Positions 9,615-17,840 are shown, numbered from the stretch's first letter. The stretch is DNA of 64,000 nt from Phormidium tenue FACHB-1052 (GCF_014696675.1 NZ_JACJQN010000015.1:108843-172842), one strand, 5' to 3'. Numbers and translations are program-made. The notes: a model not told the origin generated them from the sequence alone.

Positions 9615-10094
9615 TTATCTTTCCTCCATTAGAGATTTTAATTGGCGTTGAAACAGGGCTTTGTCTTTTCTATGTAGATAAAGCAGTTTCTTGTAATTCT
9701 CACTCGATCTCTTATTGACATCGAGAATCGCCTTTAGAGATTGTCGCTTGTCTTCAAGAATACTGTAGACAAAGTCTCCACTCTCTTTGGATAAGGTTGA
9801 GTCCTTGAATTCAATATATTTTTGAATAAAGGCCAACATTGAGTTTAAGAAAAGCTTTTGCACCTCGTCCGTGCCCTCGGGAAGGGCGCTGGAAACACAA
9901 TCCAAAAACTGGAAATGATGATTTATCCAGCCAATAAAAAAATCCTCAATTGCAAGCTCCATCAAAAGAATGTCATCCTCAAACTCAAACATAGGAATAA
10001 AGACTTCTTTTTCTTCATTGAGAAATGCAGAAAGAAGATTTTGACGACATTTCTTAAGATAGGCTAGTATTTCAAGGGTTTCTTGATTTTTCAT
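9615..10094 (-). CDS. Small helical protein of unknown function
   Basis: 159 residues, starting MKNQETLEILAYLKKCRQN, all-helical in appearance, with acidic and aromatic positions (MFEFEDDILLMELAIEDFF) and a basic C-terminus (KDKALFQRQLKSLMEER). Not recognised. Its start overlaps the end of the upstream gene by 4 bp and its stop abuts the next start, so the three genes are translationally coupled and probably make proteins needed in fixed ratio. Confidence 0.75.
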   Translation of the reverse strand: MKNQETLEILAYLKKCRQNLLSAFLNEEKEVFIPMFEFEDDILLMELAIEDFFIGWINHHFQFLDCVSSALPEGTDEVQKLFLNSMLAFIQKYIEFKDSTLSKESGDFVYSILEDKRQSLKAILDVNKRSSENYKKLLYLHRKDKALFQRQLKSLMEER

Positions 10095-10705
10095 TCATTG
10101 CCTAACCCTGAATTCATCTTCGCATTGTCCATCTCTTTTCTGGCTTCTTGCTTGATTTCACTAACCATGTCTAAAGTATTCTCTTCAATGAGGCTGGCAG
10201 ATAAATCCAGACTTCTTGTATAGCTTTCTACAAGTTCTTTTATCCATACAGAGGCTACTTTATTGTCTACTTGAGATGTAGAAAGAGTTTCGGAAACTTC
10301 CTTAAGCGATTCGGCAAAAAACTTTGTGCGCTCCTTCCTCACTTCCTCTTGCAAGCTTGTCGCAAATTTTATCTCTTCCTTGTAGTTCTTTATCAACTCT
10401 AGATAATTTTTCTCGTATTCATAGAGGATACTTAGTTTCTCCTGTAATGTCGCTAGCCCTACATTGCTTTCAATCTTAAAAATAATAGACTGAAGAAATA
10501 CCTCCTTCACGCTATTGTCCATGTCTAACTTTTGAACCATAGCCTGCAGGTCGGCCTTAAGGTCATCAAGCTTGCTGTTTGTTTCGTTTTGATTTGGCAT
10601 TACGTGATCCTGATTAAACGTTTCACTTTCTTGATTATAGGGATCTAACCCTTGGCCATCTGACTTGGAGAAGTCAAGCTTATTTTTGCCTTTGCGGTTG
10701 AACAT
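10091..10705 (-). CDS. Hydrophilic coiled-coil protein of unknown function
   Basis: 204 residues starting MFNRKGKNKLDFSKSDG, with a polar, Asn/Gln-rich first 50 residues and then helices with coiled-coil character (residues about 50-200). No known motif. It is the first gene of the AT-rich trio. The 220 bp upstream are very AT-rich and could hold the operon promoter, but I see no convincing -35 box. Confidence 0.72.
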   Translation of the reverse strand: MFNRKGKNKLDFSKSDGQGLDPYNQESETFNQDHVMPNQNETNSKLDDLKADLQAMVQKLDMDNSVKEVFLQSIIFKIESNVGLATLQEKLSILYEYEKNYLELIKNYKEEIKFATSLQEEVRKERTKFFAESLKEVSETLSTSQVDNKVASVWIKELVESYTRSLDLSASLIEENTLDMVSEIKQEARKEMDNAKMNSGLGNE

Positions 10706-10926
10706 TTGAAGTGATAGTTGGGAGCATTTGAAGGCTAACCATCAAAATCATCTTAGGTATAGAAAGCCATAGGTTTAAACCTTTTTCTGAAAGTGCATTG
10801 AAAATCCCTAAAAATGATAGAAAAATTTATACAACCTTTGCCTAATTTTTGAGGGAATATCTTAACAGGAAGGTCACAGTATAAAGTCTTTCCTTCGGCG
10901 GTTAGCGTTTGTTCTGTAAGTTGCCC

Positions 10927-11196
10927 TTATTTAGAGAGTAAATCCGTACCTTTTAATCGCATAACAGCAATCAATCGGCGGGCATATTCAAGGCAAGCTA
11001 AAATGTCGTCTCGTGTTAGTTCTGGATAAATCTCCAAAACCCCTTCTAAAGATGCCCCCTCGACCATAGTCACTAGCACCCTCTCAACGGTTATGGTTCG
11101 CCCTCGGATAACGGGCCTACCCCCAAATAACGTTGGGTCTACTGTGATGCGCTCTAAGAGCGTTCTCTCATTCATTGGCATGGGCCGAATCATCAT
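10927..11196 (-). CDS. DUF433 (VapB-like antitoxin-type) protein
   Basis: 89 residues, matching the DUF433 pattern: ITVDPTLFGGRPVIRGRTITV, then VEGASLEGVLEIYPELTRDDILACLEYA. DUF433 proteins are short winged-helix-like DNA binders, usually encoded next to a DUF5615 PIN-like toxin. No such toxin gene is visible on either side here, so this is either an orphan antitoxin or a regulator of the defence operon it precedes. It is divergent from the WYL regulator, with about 100 bp between them. Several nearby Met codons make the exact start uncertain. Confidence 0.8.
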   Translation of the reverse strand: MMIRPMPMNERTLLERITVDPTLFGGRPVIRGRTITVERVLVTMVEGASLEGVLEIYPELTRDDILACLEYARRLIAVMRLKGTDLLSK

Positions 11197-11269
11197 AAAA
11201 TGTCCGTGCGCTGTTGCTTTTCCCCATCATGGCAATCACAATAGAGATATTCAAGGCTTAATCCATGTA

Positions 11270-11285
11270 AAGTGTCCGTACACTT
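11270..11285. promoter_or_regulatory. Inverted repeat, candidate operator between DUF433 and WYL genes
   Basis: AAGTGT-CCGT-ACACTT is an inverted repeat with perfect 6-bp arms, 15 bp ahead of the chosen WYL start. A related ATGTCCGTGCGC stretch lies at about 11200, close to the DUF433 start. WYL regulators of defence islands (BrxR/CapW type) bind inverted repeats ahead of their own gene, so this is the natural operator candidate. Binding itself is inferred. Confidence 0.5.
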
Positions 11286-11300
11286 AGGGTGATTACCAAA

Positions 11301-12161
11301 ATGACTCGCAAGGGCCGCGCACTGACGCTCTCAGTTTCAGACCAAGAAAAAACACAGCTAGAGCAGCTGGCGCTGGCGTTTGGCCAAACTTGGGGCGACA
11401 ACCCCAATGTCTCAAAACTGGTCAAGGCCATTGCCAATAGTGAGCTGCGCCTGGCTACTAACCACGACTGGGAGCGCGATCGCATCAATGCCCTCAACCG
11501 TGCCCGCAACCTGTGCGTTGACCTGGGCTATTTGGCCGAAGCCGTGGCGATCGCCGAGTTGTTGCTAGAGCGCAGCGAGATCAACCTACCCCTGCGGCAA
11601 GAAATTCAAGCCTTTGTGGATCGGCCTAGCACTCCCTGGCGCATGGAGATCGAGCGCTGTATCCTGCGTCAGCGTCCCTTTCGCCTCACCTACCAAGACG
11701 CCGCCGGTCGCCTGTGGAACTTCACTATCCGCCACGCCAAAATTGTCACCCAAGAAGACCGCCAGTACTTGGAATGCTGGTGCGAGGAGACCGAAGGCAG
11801 CCGCGACATTGATGCTCTGCTCCACAACTGGTCCCTCCGCCTCGACCGTATCCCCGACGAAGCCGTCATATCCCCGGCAGAGGGGCACTGGCAACCTCAG
11901 CTCAGCACCATTCAGGTCGAGTTCTGGCTACTGAACAGTCTGGCCTTTAGCTATCGCTCCAAAACCGAAGCTGACCTGGTGAACGAGTGGCTGCCTGACC
12001 AACAGGCCCGCCGCATTGTGCGGCAGATCGATCACACCTTTTGGTTCTTTCGCGAAGTCCGTCGCTATGGGGCCAACTGCATTGTCGTAGGGCCAGAGGA
12101 GGTGCGTGCAAGATTTGCTGAGGATGTTGCGCGGATGAACCAGCATTACTGCTCTAGCTAG
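11301..12161 (+). CDS. WYL-domain transcriptional regulator
   Basis: About 286 residues from the ATG at 11301; a GTG at 11289 is in frame but lacks a ribosome site. The N-terminal ~60 residues (LTLSVSDQEKTQLEQLA) resemble a small DNA-binding segment. The middle carries the WYL signature, ILRQRPFRLTYQDAAG then YLECWCEET and LLHNWSLRLDRI. The last ~80 residues form a WCX-like domain (WFFREVRRYGANCIVVGP). WYL domains sense nucleic-acid or nucleotide ligands and control CRISPR-Cas and phage-defence operons, including in cyanobacteria. Divergent placement against the DISARM-side operon suggests it regulates that island. Its 3' end overlaps the protelomerase remnant by 4 bp, marking an island edge. 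Confidence 0.85.
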   Translation: MTRKGRALTLSVSDQEKTQLEQLALAFGQTWGDNPNVSKLVKAIANSELRLATNHDWERDRINALNRARNLCVDLGYLAEAVAIAELLLERSEINLPLRQEIQAFVDRPSTPWRMEIERCILRQRPFRLTYQDAAGRLWNFTIRHAKIVTQEDRQYLECWCEETEGSRDIDALLHNWSLRLDRIPDEAVISPAEGHWQPQLSTIQVEFWLLNSLAFSYRSKTEADLVNEWLPDQQARRIVRQIDHTFWFFREVRRYGANCIVVGPEEVRARFAEDVARMNQHYCSS

Positions 12162-12352
12162 CCATGTAGGCGCGCAGATTCCACTCCGAGGGCATTCATG
12201 GCTACTAGTTGAGCCATCAGGATGGAGATTAGCTCCTCCAACTCCTTACGAGTCAGCTTGGTGCGATCGCCGTTTTCGATGGGCTTGTCCATCGTGGTGA
12301 TGATTTCGCTGCAGGTCGTGTCGAACGTTTGGGATAGAGAGGCTATAGCCAC
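12158..12352 (-). pseudogene. 5' fragment of a protelomerase-like gene
   Basis: A 64-codon frame (MAIASLSQTFDTTCSEII...) matches the first ~52 residues of the full gene at 58075-60012 at most positions: SLSQTFDTT, GDRTKLT-KELEELISIL and M-N-LG are shared. After NALG it diverges and stops. The copy lacks the whole catalytic domain. Its upstream promoter region is also duplicated, so this is the broken 5' end of a second gene copy rather than an independent small gene. A short functional DNA-binding peptide cannot be excluded. Confidence 0.8.
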
Positions 12353-12465
12353 GGTTGGTTAAACGGTACGTTAGTGAACGGCATCGTCTACTAGGTTTAT
12401 TATGGCAGTCAATAAATCTATGTCGGTCAATCTAGAGTTTTTCGCCGGGTTAGGAATAGGCTCAG
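12195..12465 (-). repeat. Direct repeat copy A: protelomerase 5' end plus promoter
   Basis: About 270 bp resembling 59853-60117 in the same orientation. Shared landmarks upstream of the start are AACGGTACGTTAGTGA, GGCATC-TCTAC, GGCAGTCAATAAATCTAT (AGCAGTCA... in the other copy) and TCGGTCAA. By eye roughly four in five bases agree. The two copies flank about 48 kb. Confidence 0.75.
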
Positions 12466-12568
12466 CCCAGGTCGTTCTCCTGTCAGGCGCGTGAAATCGG
12501 AAGCGGTTTTTCCGATTTCAGAGGAGCGATCGCATGGGCGGGATTGCTAGGGATGGCGGGAAAGCAAA

Positions 12569-12637
12569 AGCCCCCGATGCGATTCCCCTTCGGGGACACG
12601 GTGTGAACGCCAGGGGCCGAAGTGAAATTCCGCTGGA
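12569..12637 (-). repeat. Dispersed element, copy 1 (inverted relative to copies 2 and 3)
   Basis: On the minus strand this reads GGAATTTCAC, CCCCTGGCGTTCACACC, GTGTCCCCGAAGGGGAATCG, then GGGGGCTTTT. It matches 19678-19746 (plus strand) over nearly 70 bases with few changes. It ends in a G/C stem and T-run, so it may also work as a minus-strand terminator. No coding capacity is seen. The remainder of 12353-12771 holds the promoter repeat and nothing else I recognise. Confidence 0.7.
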
Positions 12638-12771
12638 GCTAGGGTAGCAGTCTCTACCGCTCTGGCCCTGACGGTAGGCGATCGCCTTCTAGGCCCAGAG
12701 ACTTTGAGTTTGTCGCCACCCAGGCAAACGTAGACTGTAATTTTAAGTACCCCTGTAAGCCCCAAAACCCC

Positions 12772-13359
12772 ATGGCTGACCAGCTAGAGCATATTGCGGT
12801 AGGAGAGCGTTTAGATCGCCCCCACGAGGCTGAGGGAGCAAGATTTAGCTGGGCCGATGACTCTTGTGAGTTGTTGATCAGCCTCAGCAAGCTACGCCCA
12901 GCAGAAATCAGAGGGATTGAGCATGGGGTGTTTGAATTTGGGCTGAATGTTGTTGAGTCTATGCCCTTTGTCTGCTTTCGAGTGTTTGAGGTGGTGGGTA
13001 ACCGGGGTTTTGGCCGACCACAGCAGGGAAAGGTGGTGTTGCCCTGGCATGAATGCCCCTTCCATCTAGCCCGCTTTCACCCCGAGGCTCTGCCCCCCTT
13101 TGATGCCTTCAGGACGATTCCAGAGGCCCGCCTTGGCATCATCGTCATTTTGACCGACTGGCCGGGGATGACAGTCAAAGCGCTGCGGTTCTTTACCATG
13201 TCGCCCTTCTTTACCCAGAAGTTGATCGAGGCGCTGCTGACCACCGCCCCAGCCTATACCTTTGAGGGCTATGAGCAGGGGGTAAAGCGAGTGTTTCAAA
13301 CCTACCCCACCAATGCGATCGGTGAGGGTTCGCGGGTACGCTGCAAGTCTGGGGATTGA
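12772..13359 (+). CDS. Hypothetical protein, 195 aa
   Basis: Not recognised. Starts MADQLEHIAVGERLDRPHEA, no signal peptide or membrane segment. A mixed alpha/beta sequence with a central hydrophobic strand (EARLGIIVILTDW). It is followed 23 bp later by the broken nuclease-like gene on the same strand, so the two were probably one operon. The upstream CCCCAAAACCCC offers no ribosome site. Confidence 0.6.
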   Translation: MADQLEHIAVGERLDRPHEAEGARFSWADDSCELLISLSKLRPAEIRGIEHGVFEFGLNVVESMPFVCFRVFEVVGNRGFGRPQQGKVVLPWHECPFHLARFHPEALPPFDAFRTIPEARLGIIVILTDWPGMTVKALRFFTMSPFFTQKLIEALLTTAPAYTFEGYEQGVKRVFQTYPTNAIGEGSRVRCKSGD

Positions 13360-13382
13360 CTACTCATCGATCAAGAGAAGCT

Positions 13383-14405
13383 ATGACAGATTGGGTGTTC
13401 ACCAGTGAGTTCGACCTAGAAGAGTTCATTTGGGCTAGTTTAGAGCCACTGTTCAACCTCAAGCCCCTGGCCCGCTAGTACGGCATCAAGGGCCAGATCT
13501 GCGACATCCTGGCCACCACCCCAGAACACCAACTGGTCGTCCTCGAACTAAAGAATGTCGAAGATCGCTACGTGGTCCAGCAACTCACCCGGTACTACGC
13601 CAGCTTGCGCCAGGCTCAGCCCTTTGCTGACCAGGTAGACTACAGCTTGCCCATCCGCCTGGTGGCGATCGCCCCCACCTTCCATGCCCACAATCACATT
13701 GATCGAGAGCATAGCCGCCTCGACTTCGAGTTTTGCCGATTCGCGATCAGTGGCGCTGGCGATCGCTTCGGCTTTCAGCTTGCCAGCGCTGACTCAGCAG
13801 CAGAAACAGCAGTTGAGATAGATGCCAGATTTCATCCTTTCCTTCAGCCCATTGATGGGGAGCCAGCGCCCACGCCTGCGCGGGTCATTGGGCGGCCACC
13901 CAAGTCTCTGCGGGCGCAGCTGGAGCAGATGACCCCAGAACGAGCCGAACTGGCTTCAGCCTTGAGGCTCCAAATCCTTGAGTTTGACGACCGCATGAGG
14001 GAAGTAGGCCGATCGAGTCGAACCCAGTATGGTCTGGCCAAGGGCGAGAAGGAGGTCTACAAAACCAAGCTGTGCGCCGAGTTCTTTCCCCCTGGAGGCT
14101 TCAACCTACCCGCACTGTACCTAATGCTGCCTTACCCCAAAAAAGAGTTTGGGGCACCAGGCCATAGATACAAACAAGAAAGGGTGAAAGGGTTGGCCTG
14201 GGCTAATATCTCACTGTGGTTTGAAGAAAAGACTGTCACCTTCTATCTGGGGAAAAGTCGTGCTGGGCTGACCCAGTACCATTTCACCTATGGGGGCTAT
14301 GCCAAGCTCTGTGAGCCGCTACTGGGCTATAGACCACAGTTTGAGTCAGTTGAAGATCTGGTTGCATTGGCTCTAGCGGAATGGAAGCAGGTAGTGGAAG
14401 CGTGA
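13383..14405 (+). pseudogene. PD-(D/E)XK nuclease-like gene interrupted by a nonsense codon
   Basis: The frame opens at ATG 13383 (MTDWVFTSEFDLEEF), meets TAG at 13476-13478 (codon 32), and then continues in the same frame to 14405. The sequence across the stop reads LAR-stop-YGIKGQICDIL, where a CAG-to-TAG change is the simplest explanation. Just after it sits a PD-(D/E)XK-like core: D in QICDIL, then LVVLELKN giving E-x-K. The rest (about 300 residues) ends with ALAEWKQVVEA. Restart at a later codon, for example near 13572, would lose the nuclease core. Biological target unknown. Confidence 0.7.
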
Positions 14406-14551
14406 GTCTTCACCCTTGCCTACTGTGCTGGAAAGCTAAACATCTGCACCACATAGATTTCAGTCTCCGTGGGCGAGGCTACGATGCCATAGCCATGGTG
14501 TAGTGGGTAGTCAGCAGGTTCTCTCTGTGGCCTTATCTGAATCGAGGATCG

Positions 14552-15436
14552 TCATCGGTCTTTCCTAGCCTTCACCAGCCAAACCCCTCTCTCCTGCTGG
14601 TGACCACCCACCTCTGCTGTCACTGGCATAGACTTTGGGTATCTACCGTGCGCCTGTCCAATATCCTGAGGTTTGCTTACTTCAGCACTCCAGCCATAGC
14701 CCTGCAATAGCTGCTGAGGTTCGTCGCAGCCAAATTGCCAGTGGCGTACCACTCGCCCCCGATCGGCGTTCTCAGCGTTGTGAGCTGCCAGTATAGAACC
14801 GCTTTTTACCGCATCCATGCCCAGCACACTACCAGGGCAACTCAACGCCGCAATAGTCCTCAGTAGAGAGTGAGCTGAAGGTTCTGGCAGGTACATGACA
14901 ACGCCTTCAAGGAGCCAGATAGTAGGACTTTCCTGCCTCAAACCTGCCTCTAGTAGTCGAGCAATCCACCCTGACTGAAAATTTTCCAAGTCCCCAGCAA
15001 TCATATAGTGGCGACAGTTCGGTTTGATGTTCCGTAGGGCATTGGCCTTGTAATCTAAAACCCCTGGCAAATCGACTTCATAGAGGGTGGTAGCAGGTGG
15101 ACAGGGTAACCGATAGGCTCTGGTATCGAGTCCTGAACCCAGGATGACGACTTGAGGCTTGGAGAACTGGGGCAGCGTGGCCAGCAGCAGGTCATCAAAG
15201 AACCGGGTACGGATGGCAATGTAGCGGGTGCGCTTGGCAATAATATCTGCGAGCGATCGCCCCTGTCTGTCTGCTACTTCCCGCCATTTAGCTAATAAAT
15301 GCTCAACTTCATCACCAGCCAAGTCTTTTGCATAAGGGTCATTGAATAGGGGGGTAGGGAGAAACTGCTCTATAGCCCGCTTAGCCGCCACAATCTGGGC
15401 GGTATAGGAAACGGGGTCAGTGGAAGTAGAGGACAC
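14552..15436 (-). CDS. SAM-dependent methyltransferase, leucine carboxyl methyltransferase-like (COG3315)
   Basis: 294 residues. Motifs of the PPM1/LCMT-type family: RTRFFDDLL, the SAM loop VVILGSGLDTRAYRLP, acidic YEVDLP, and later WLLEGVVMYLPE. Members O-methylate small acids or protein carboxyl ends; the substrate here is unknown. It starts 25 bp after the umuC stop, so it is probably co-transcribed with umuC. The C-terminal part (GVWLVKARKD) is typical in length. Confidence 0.8.
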   Translation of the reverse strand: MSSTSTDPVSYTAQIVAAKRAIEQFLPTPLFNDPYAKDLAGDEVEHLLAKWREVADRQGRSLADIIAKRTRYIAIRTRFFDDLLLATLPQFSKPQVVILGSGLDTRAYRLPCPPATTLYEVDLPGVLDYKANALRNIKPNCRHYMIAGDLENFQSGWIARLLEAGLRQESPTIWLLEGVVMYLPEPSAHSLLRTIAALSCPGSVLGMDAVKSGSILAAHNAENADRGRVVRHWQFGCDEPQQLLQGYGWSAEVSKPQDIGQAHGRYPKSMPVTAEVGGHQQERGVWLVKARKDR

Positions 15437-15461
15437 AGGTAAGAATTTTAGTAGCTGGTCT

Positions 15462-16769
15462 CTACAGTTTGGCCTGAGCGGTGTCCCGCTGTCTTATAGG
15501 ACTGACCTGCCAAGCTTTCACAGTTGGGATCTCCCCCCAGTGAGTCGTATAGCGCTGGGAGAAATACTCTGACCGCATCGCCCAGGTAGGCTTGAGGCCC
15601 ATCGCGCCAAACTTCACAGCATCAGGGCTGAGCTTGCGGTTGAGGTTATCCATCGCTGCCATCAAGCGATCGCGCTTCTCAGTATCCACCGGGGCCGCAA
15701 ACAAGCTGCCTTGCACCTCGCCCACAGGGGTTAGCTCAGTGGCGATGACTTTGGCCTTCAGGTACTCATACCCCGGTGTAAATGCTGCTTCAGCTAGCGT
15801 CATGGCCTCATGGATGAGCACAGCGGTATCGTTAGTGGGCGGGTCGAGAGCCACAGAGCGGGCGGCACCATATTGGTTCTCGGGGCGGTAGTAGCTGGTA
15901 CGCATGGAGACGGTGAAGTGACCCGCCACTAGGCCATCGGCCCTGAGCTTCTCGGCACAGCGGGTGGTGTAGGTGGCCACAGCCTCTTTGATGTCCGATA
16001 GTTCTGTGACCAGGTGGCCAAAGGAGCGAGAGACAATCCGCATGGTGACCGGGGCGGCTACGGGCTCCATGGGGAAACAGGGGGTGCCGCGCAGCTCCAA
16101 AAGGGTTCTCAGGCCCAGTACGCCAAATTTCTTCTTGATCACTCGCTCGTCAGCCTGCTTGAGTTGGAGCACCGTTTTGATGCCCATGCCGTTGAGCTTG
16201 GCCTTGAGATTCTTGCCAATGCCCCATACCTCCCCCACGTCGAGGCTGGCCAGCACAGCGTCAGGATCGGCCAGGGATTCAAAGTCGAGTACTCCATTCA
16301 GGTTTGGGTAGCGCTTGGCCTCATGGGCCGCTAGCTTGGCCAGGGTCTTGGTTTTGGCAATGCCCACCGATACCGGAATGCCCGTCCACTGCTTGACGGT
16401 GGTGCGAATCTTCTGGCCGTAGTCCCCCAGGTCAGCTTTGGTGAACCCGTGCAGGCCCAAGAAAGCTTCGTCGATAGAGTATTGCTCGACCTCGGGGCTG
16501 AAGTGCTGAAGGGTCTGAATGACCCGCCGCGACATGTCTTTGTAAAGCACCGGGTTTGATGAGAAGGCGTGGATCTTGCCCCGGTTCACCAGGTCTTGGA
16601 TAGGGTACAGCGTTGCCTGCATGGCCACCAGCGGCTTTGCTTCGGGCGATCTCGCCACGACACACCCATCATTATTTGAGAGCACCACCACTGGCTTGCC
16701 CTCCAGGTCGGGCCGGAAGACTTTCTCACAGGATGCGAAAAAAGAGTTGCAATCTACCAAAGCGAACAT
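15462..16769 (-). CDS. umuC: Y-family DNA polymerase, UmuC-like (copy 1)
   Basis: 435 residues. The catalytic palm carries [15 protein letters not shown] and [10 protein letters not shown], supplying the acidic metal ligands. [15 protein letters not shown] and helix-hairpin-helix [10 protein letters not shown] follow, then the little-finger domain. UmuC with processed UmuD forms error-prone polymerase V for lesion bypass. Relative to copy 2, the finger segment after ARS is changed ([16 protein letters not shown] against [16 protein letters not shown]). Its UmuD partner is not adjacent: a degenerate one lies 740 bp upstream beyond a terminator, so this copy would depend on another UmuD. Confidence 0.88.
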   Translation of the reverse strand: MFALVDCNSFFASCEKVFRPDLEGKPVVVLSNNDGCVVARSPEAKPLVAMQATLYPIQDLVNRGKIHAFSSNPVLYKDMSRRVIQTLQHFSPEVEQYSIDEAFLGLHGFTKADLGDYGQKIRTTVKQWTGIPVSVGIAKTKTLAKLAAHEAKRYPNLNGVLDFESLADPDAVLASLDVGEVWGIGKNLKAKLNGMGIKTVLQLKQADERVIKKKFGVLGLRTLLELRGTPCFPMEPVAAPVTMRIVSRSFGHLVTELSDIKEAVATYTTRCAEKLRADGLVAGHFTVSMRTSYYRPENQYGAARSVALDPPTNDTAVLIHEAMTLAEAAFTPGYEYLKAKVIATELTPVGEVQGSLFAAPVDTEKRDRLMAAMDNLNRKLSPDAVKFGAMGLKPTWAMRSEYFSQRYTTHWGEIPTVKAWQVSPIRQRDTAQAKL

Positions 16770-17255
16770 GGCTAGACCCTAGAAAGAATAAGGGTTTACA
16801 GCATTGGAGGTAGGGAAGATAGATGCAGTAGTAATCCTATACTATCCTCTGCGGTGGTTACTGTCCTATCGTCACCAGGGCAGCATGGGCCAACGTCTTT
16901 GGGCCACTGCGATCGCGCTAGGACATTGTGCTTTAAAAACAAACCCCCACTGGCCAGCGCTACCAGTGGGGGTTGCTCTCAGGGTGTATCTACGCTCTAG
17001 GACGCTCTCAGGAACTCGCTGTGGGCCTATGGTGCCCTTGGTTTGGGGGGTATTCGTAGAGGTTGGCCAGATTGCGCTGTTTGGCGTATCCCTCGGGCCT
17101 GATGTGATCTCATGCAGCCGTAGAGCTAGGTGCGCTCACACTCAACCACTAGAACTATCACCCGCGCATTACTACCGCTGTCACCCAGCCAATTGGGCAT
17201 TCAGGCGACTATGAATTCATCGAGTTCAGCCCCCGTCACTGAGGAACCCCCAGCT
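16770..17255. other. Intergenic stretch between umuC copy 1 and DUF4278 gene
   Basis: About 490 bp with no convincing gene. It holds the umuC upstream region, where AGTAGTAATCCTAT at about 16828 only loosely resembles a cyanobacterial LexA box, and a strong stem-loop (16942-16974). Long open frames here have no recognisable protein features. Confidence 0.5.
16942..16974 (-). terminator. Rho-independent terminator between umuD-like and umuC genes
   Basis: A perfect 12-bp stem (AACCCCCACTGG with CCAGTGGGGGTT) followed on the minus strand by TTGTTTTTAAA. It would end transcripts coming from the umuD-like gene before they reach umuC copy 1. Confidence 0.65.
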
Positions 17256-17432
17256 ATGCAACTCACTTATCGCGGTCAATCCTACGAAACCGCTGCCCCT
17301 GCTGTTGATGAGATCTCTACTGGCGAAACGGCAACCTTCATGGGCCGTCCCTACGCCCGCAAGCAGTTCACGGTTACTCAACGCCAGCAGCCTGCAGACC
17401 TGACCTATCGCGGCGTTCGCTACACCCGGTAG
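17256..17432 (+). CDS. DUF4278 small protein
   Basis: 58 residues starting MQLTYRGQSYET and ending DLTYRGVRYTR; the repeated (L)TYRG-x-Y motif at both ends is the DUF4278 hallmark, a family largely restricted to cyanobacteria and of unknown function. The ATG at 17256 is chosen because GAGGA lies 11 bases upstream and because most members start right at the motif; an ATG at 17211 is also in frame. Confidence 0.8.
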   Translation: MQLTYRGQSYETAAPAVDEISTGETATFMGRPYARKQFTVTQRQQPADLTYRGVRYTR

Positions 17433-17479
17433 ACAACAGCTTTCCTCCCAACAGACAACGACCTCAACACTCCTGACTA

Positions 17480-17506
17480 CCCCGCTGGCGACAGTGGGGT
17501 TTTTTG
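17480..17506 (+). terminator. Terminator after the DUF4278 gene
   Basis: CCCCGCTG, loop GCGA, CAGTGGGG, then TTTTTT. One G-T pair in an 8-bp stem. Lies between two convergent genes. Confidence 0.75.
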
Positions 17507-17510
17507 TCGC

Positions 17511-17840
17511 CTAAACTTTGCGGATCAGGTTAGTAACGACACCCCAAATTTCCATCTCTAGCGTTTGCCCTGGTTCCCATCCTGTAGTGGGGACTAGCTT
17601 GCCGTGGTGCTTTTGGACTCTGAGGACTTGGAGAGAGCCTGCGATCGCCGCCACCACTAGAGAGCCATCCTGGGCAGCCTGTGAGCGATCGACCACCAGC
17701 AGATCTTCCGGCTGCACCTCCTGGTCAGCCGCCATATCCCCCTTTACCTGCATGAAGAAGGTGGCGGCAGGGTTGTGGATCAGGTGTTGGTTCAGGTCTA
17801 GGCTTTGCTCGATAGCATCGCCGGGGACGGGGAAGCCCAT
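17511..17840 (-). CDS. UmuD-like protein lacking the catalytic Ser/Lys dyad
   Basis: 109 residues, clearly homologous to UmuD' (GFPVPGDAIEQSLDLN, NPAATFFMQVKGD, EDLLVVDRS, IWGVVTNLI). Normal UmuD has GDSM with the nucleophilic Ser and VKR with the general-base Lys. Here the line reads KGDMAADQ, so the Ser is gone, and LQVLRV, so the Lys is Leu. The frame starts right at the GFP segment, so the cleavable N-terminal arm is missing too. It might still pair structurally with UmuC as a pre-trimmed UmuD', or be decaying. Separated from umuC by a terminator. Confidence 0.8.
   Translation of the reverse strand: MGFPVPGDAIEQSLDLNQHLIHNPAATFFMQVKGDMAADQEVQPEDLLVVDRSQAAQDGSLVVAAIAGSLQVLRVQKHHGKLVPTTGWEPGQTLEMEIWGVVTNLIRKV

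Noticed and set aside
16828..16841. LexA box upstream of umuC copy 1
   Set aside because: AGTAGTAATCCTAT departs from the consensus in key positions (GTAC and GTWC broken), so it is not listed as a site.
16942..16974. Second hairpin telomere candidate
   Set aside because: The stem has a loop and a minus-strand T-run, so it is a terminator, unlike the spacer-free terminal palindrome.
16804..17214. Plus-strand frame of about 136 codons upstream of the DUF4278 gene
   Set aside because: It runs through the perfect terminator stem and shows no protein-like features; treated as non-coding.
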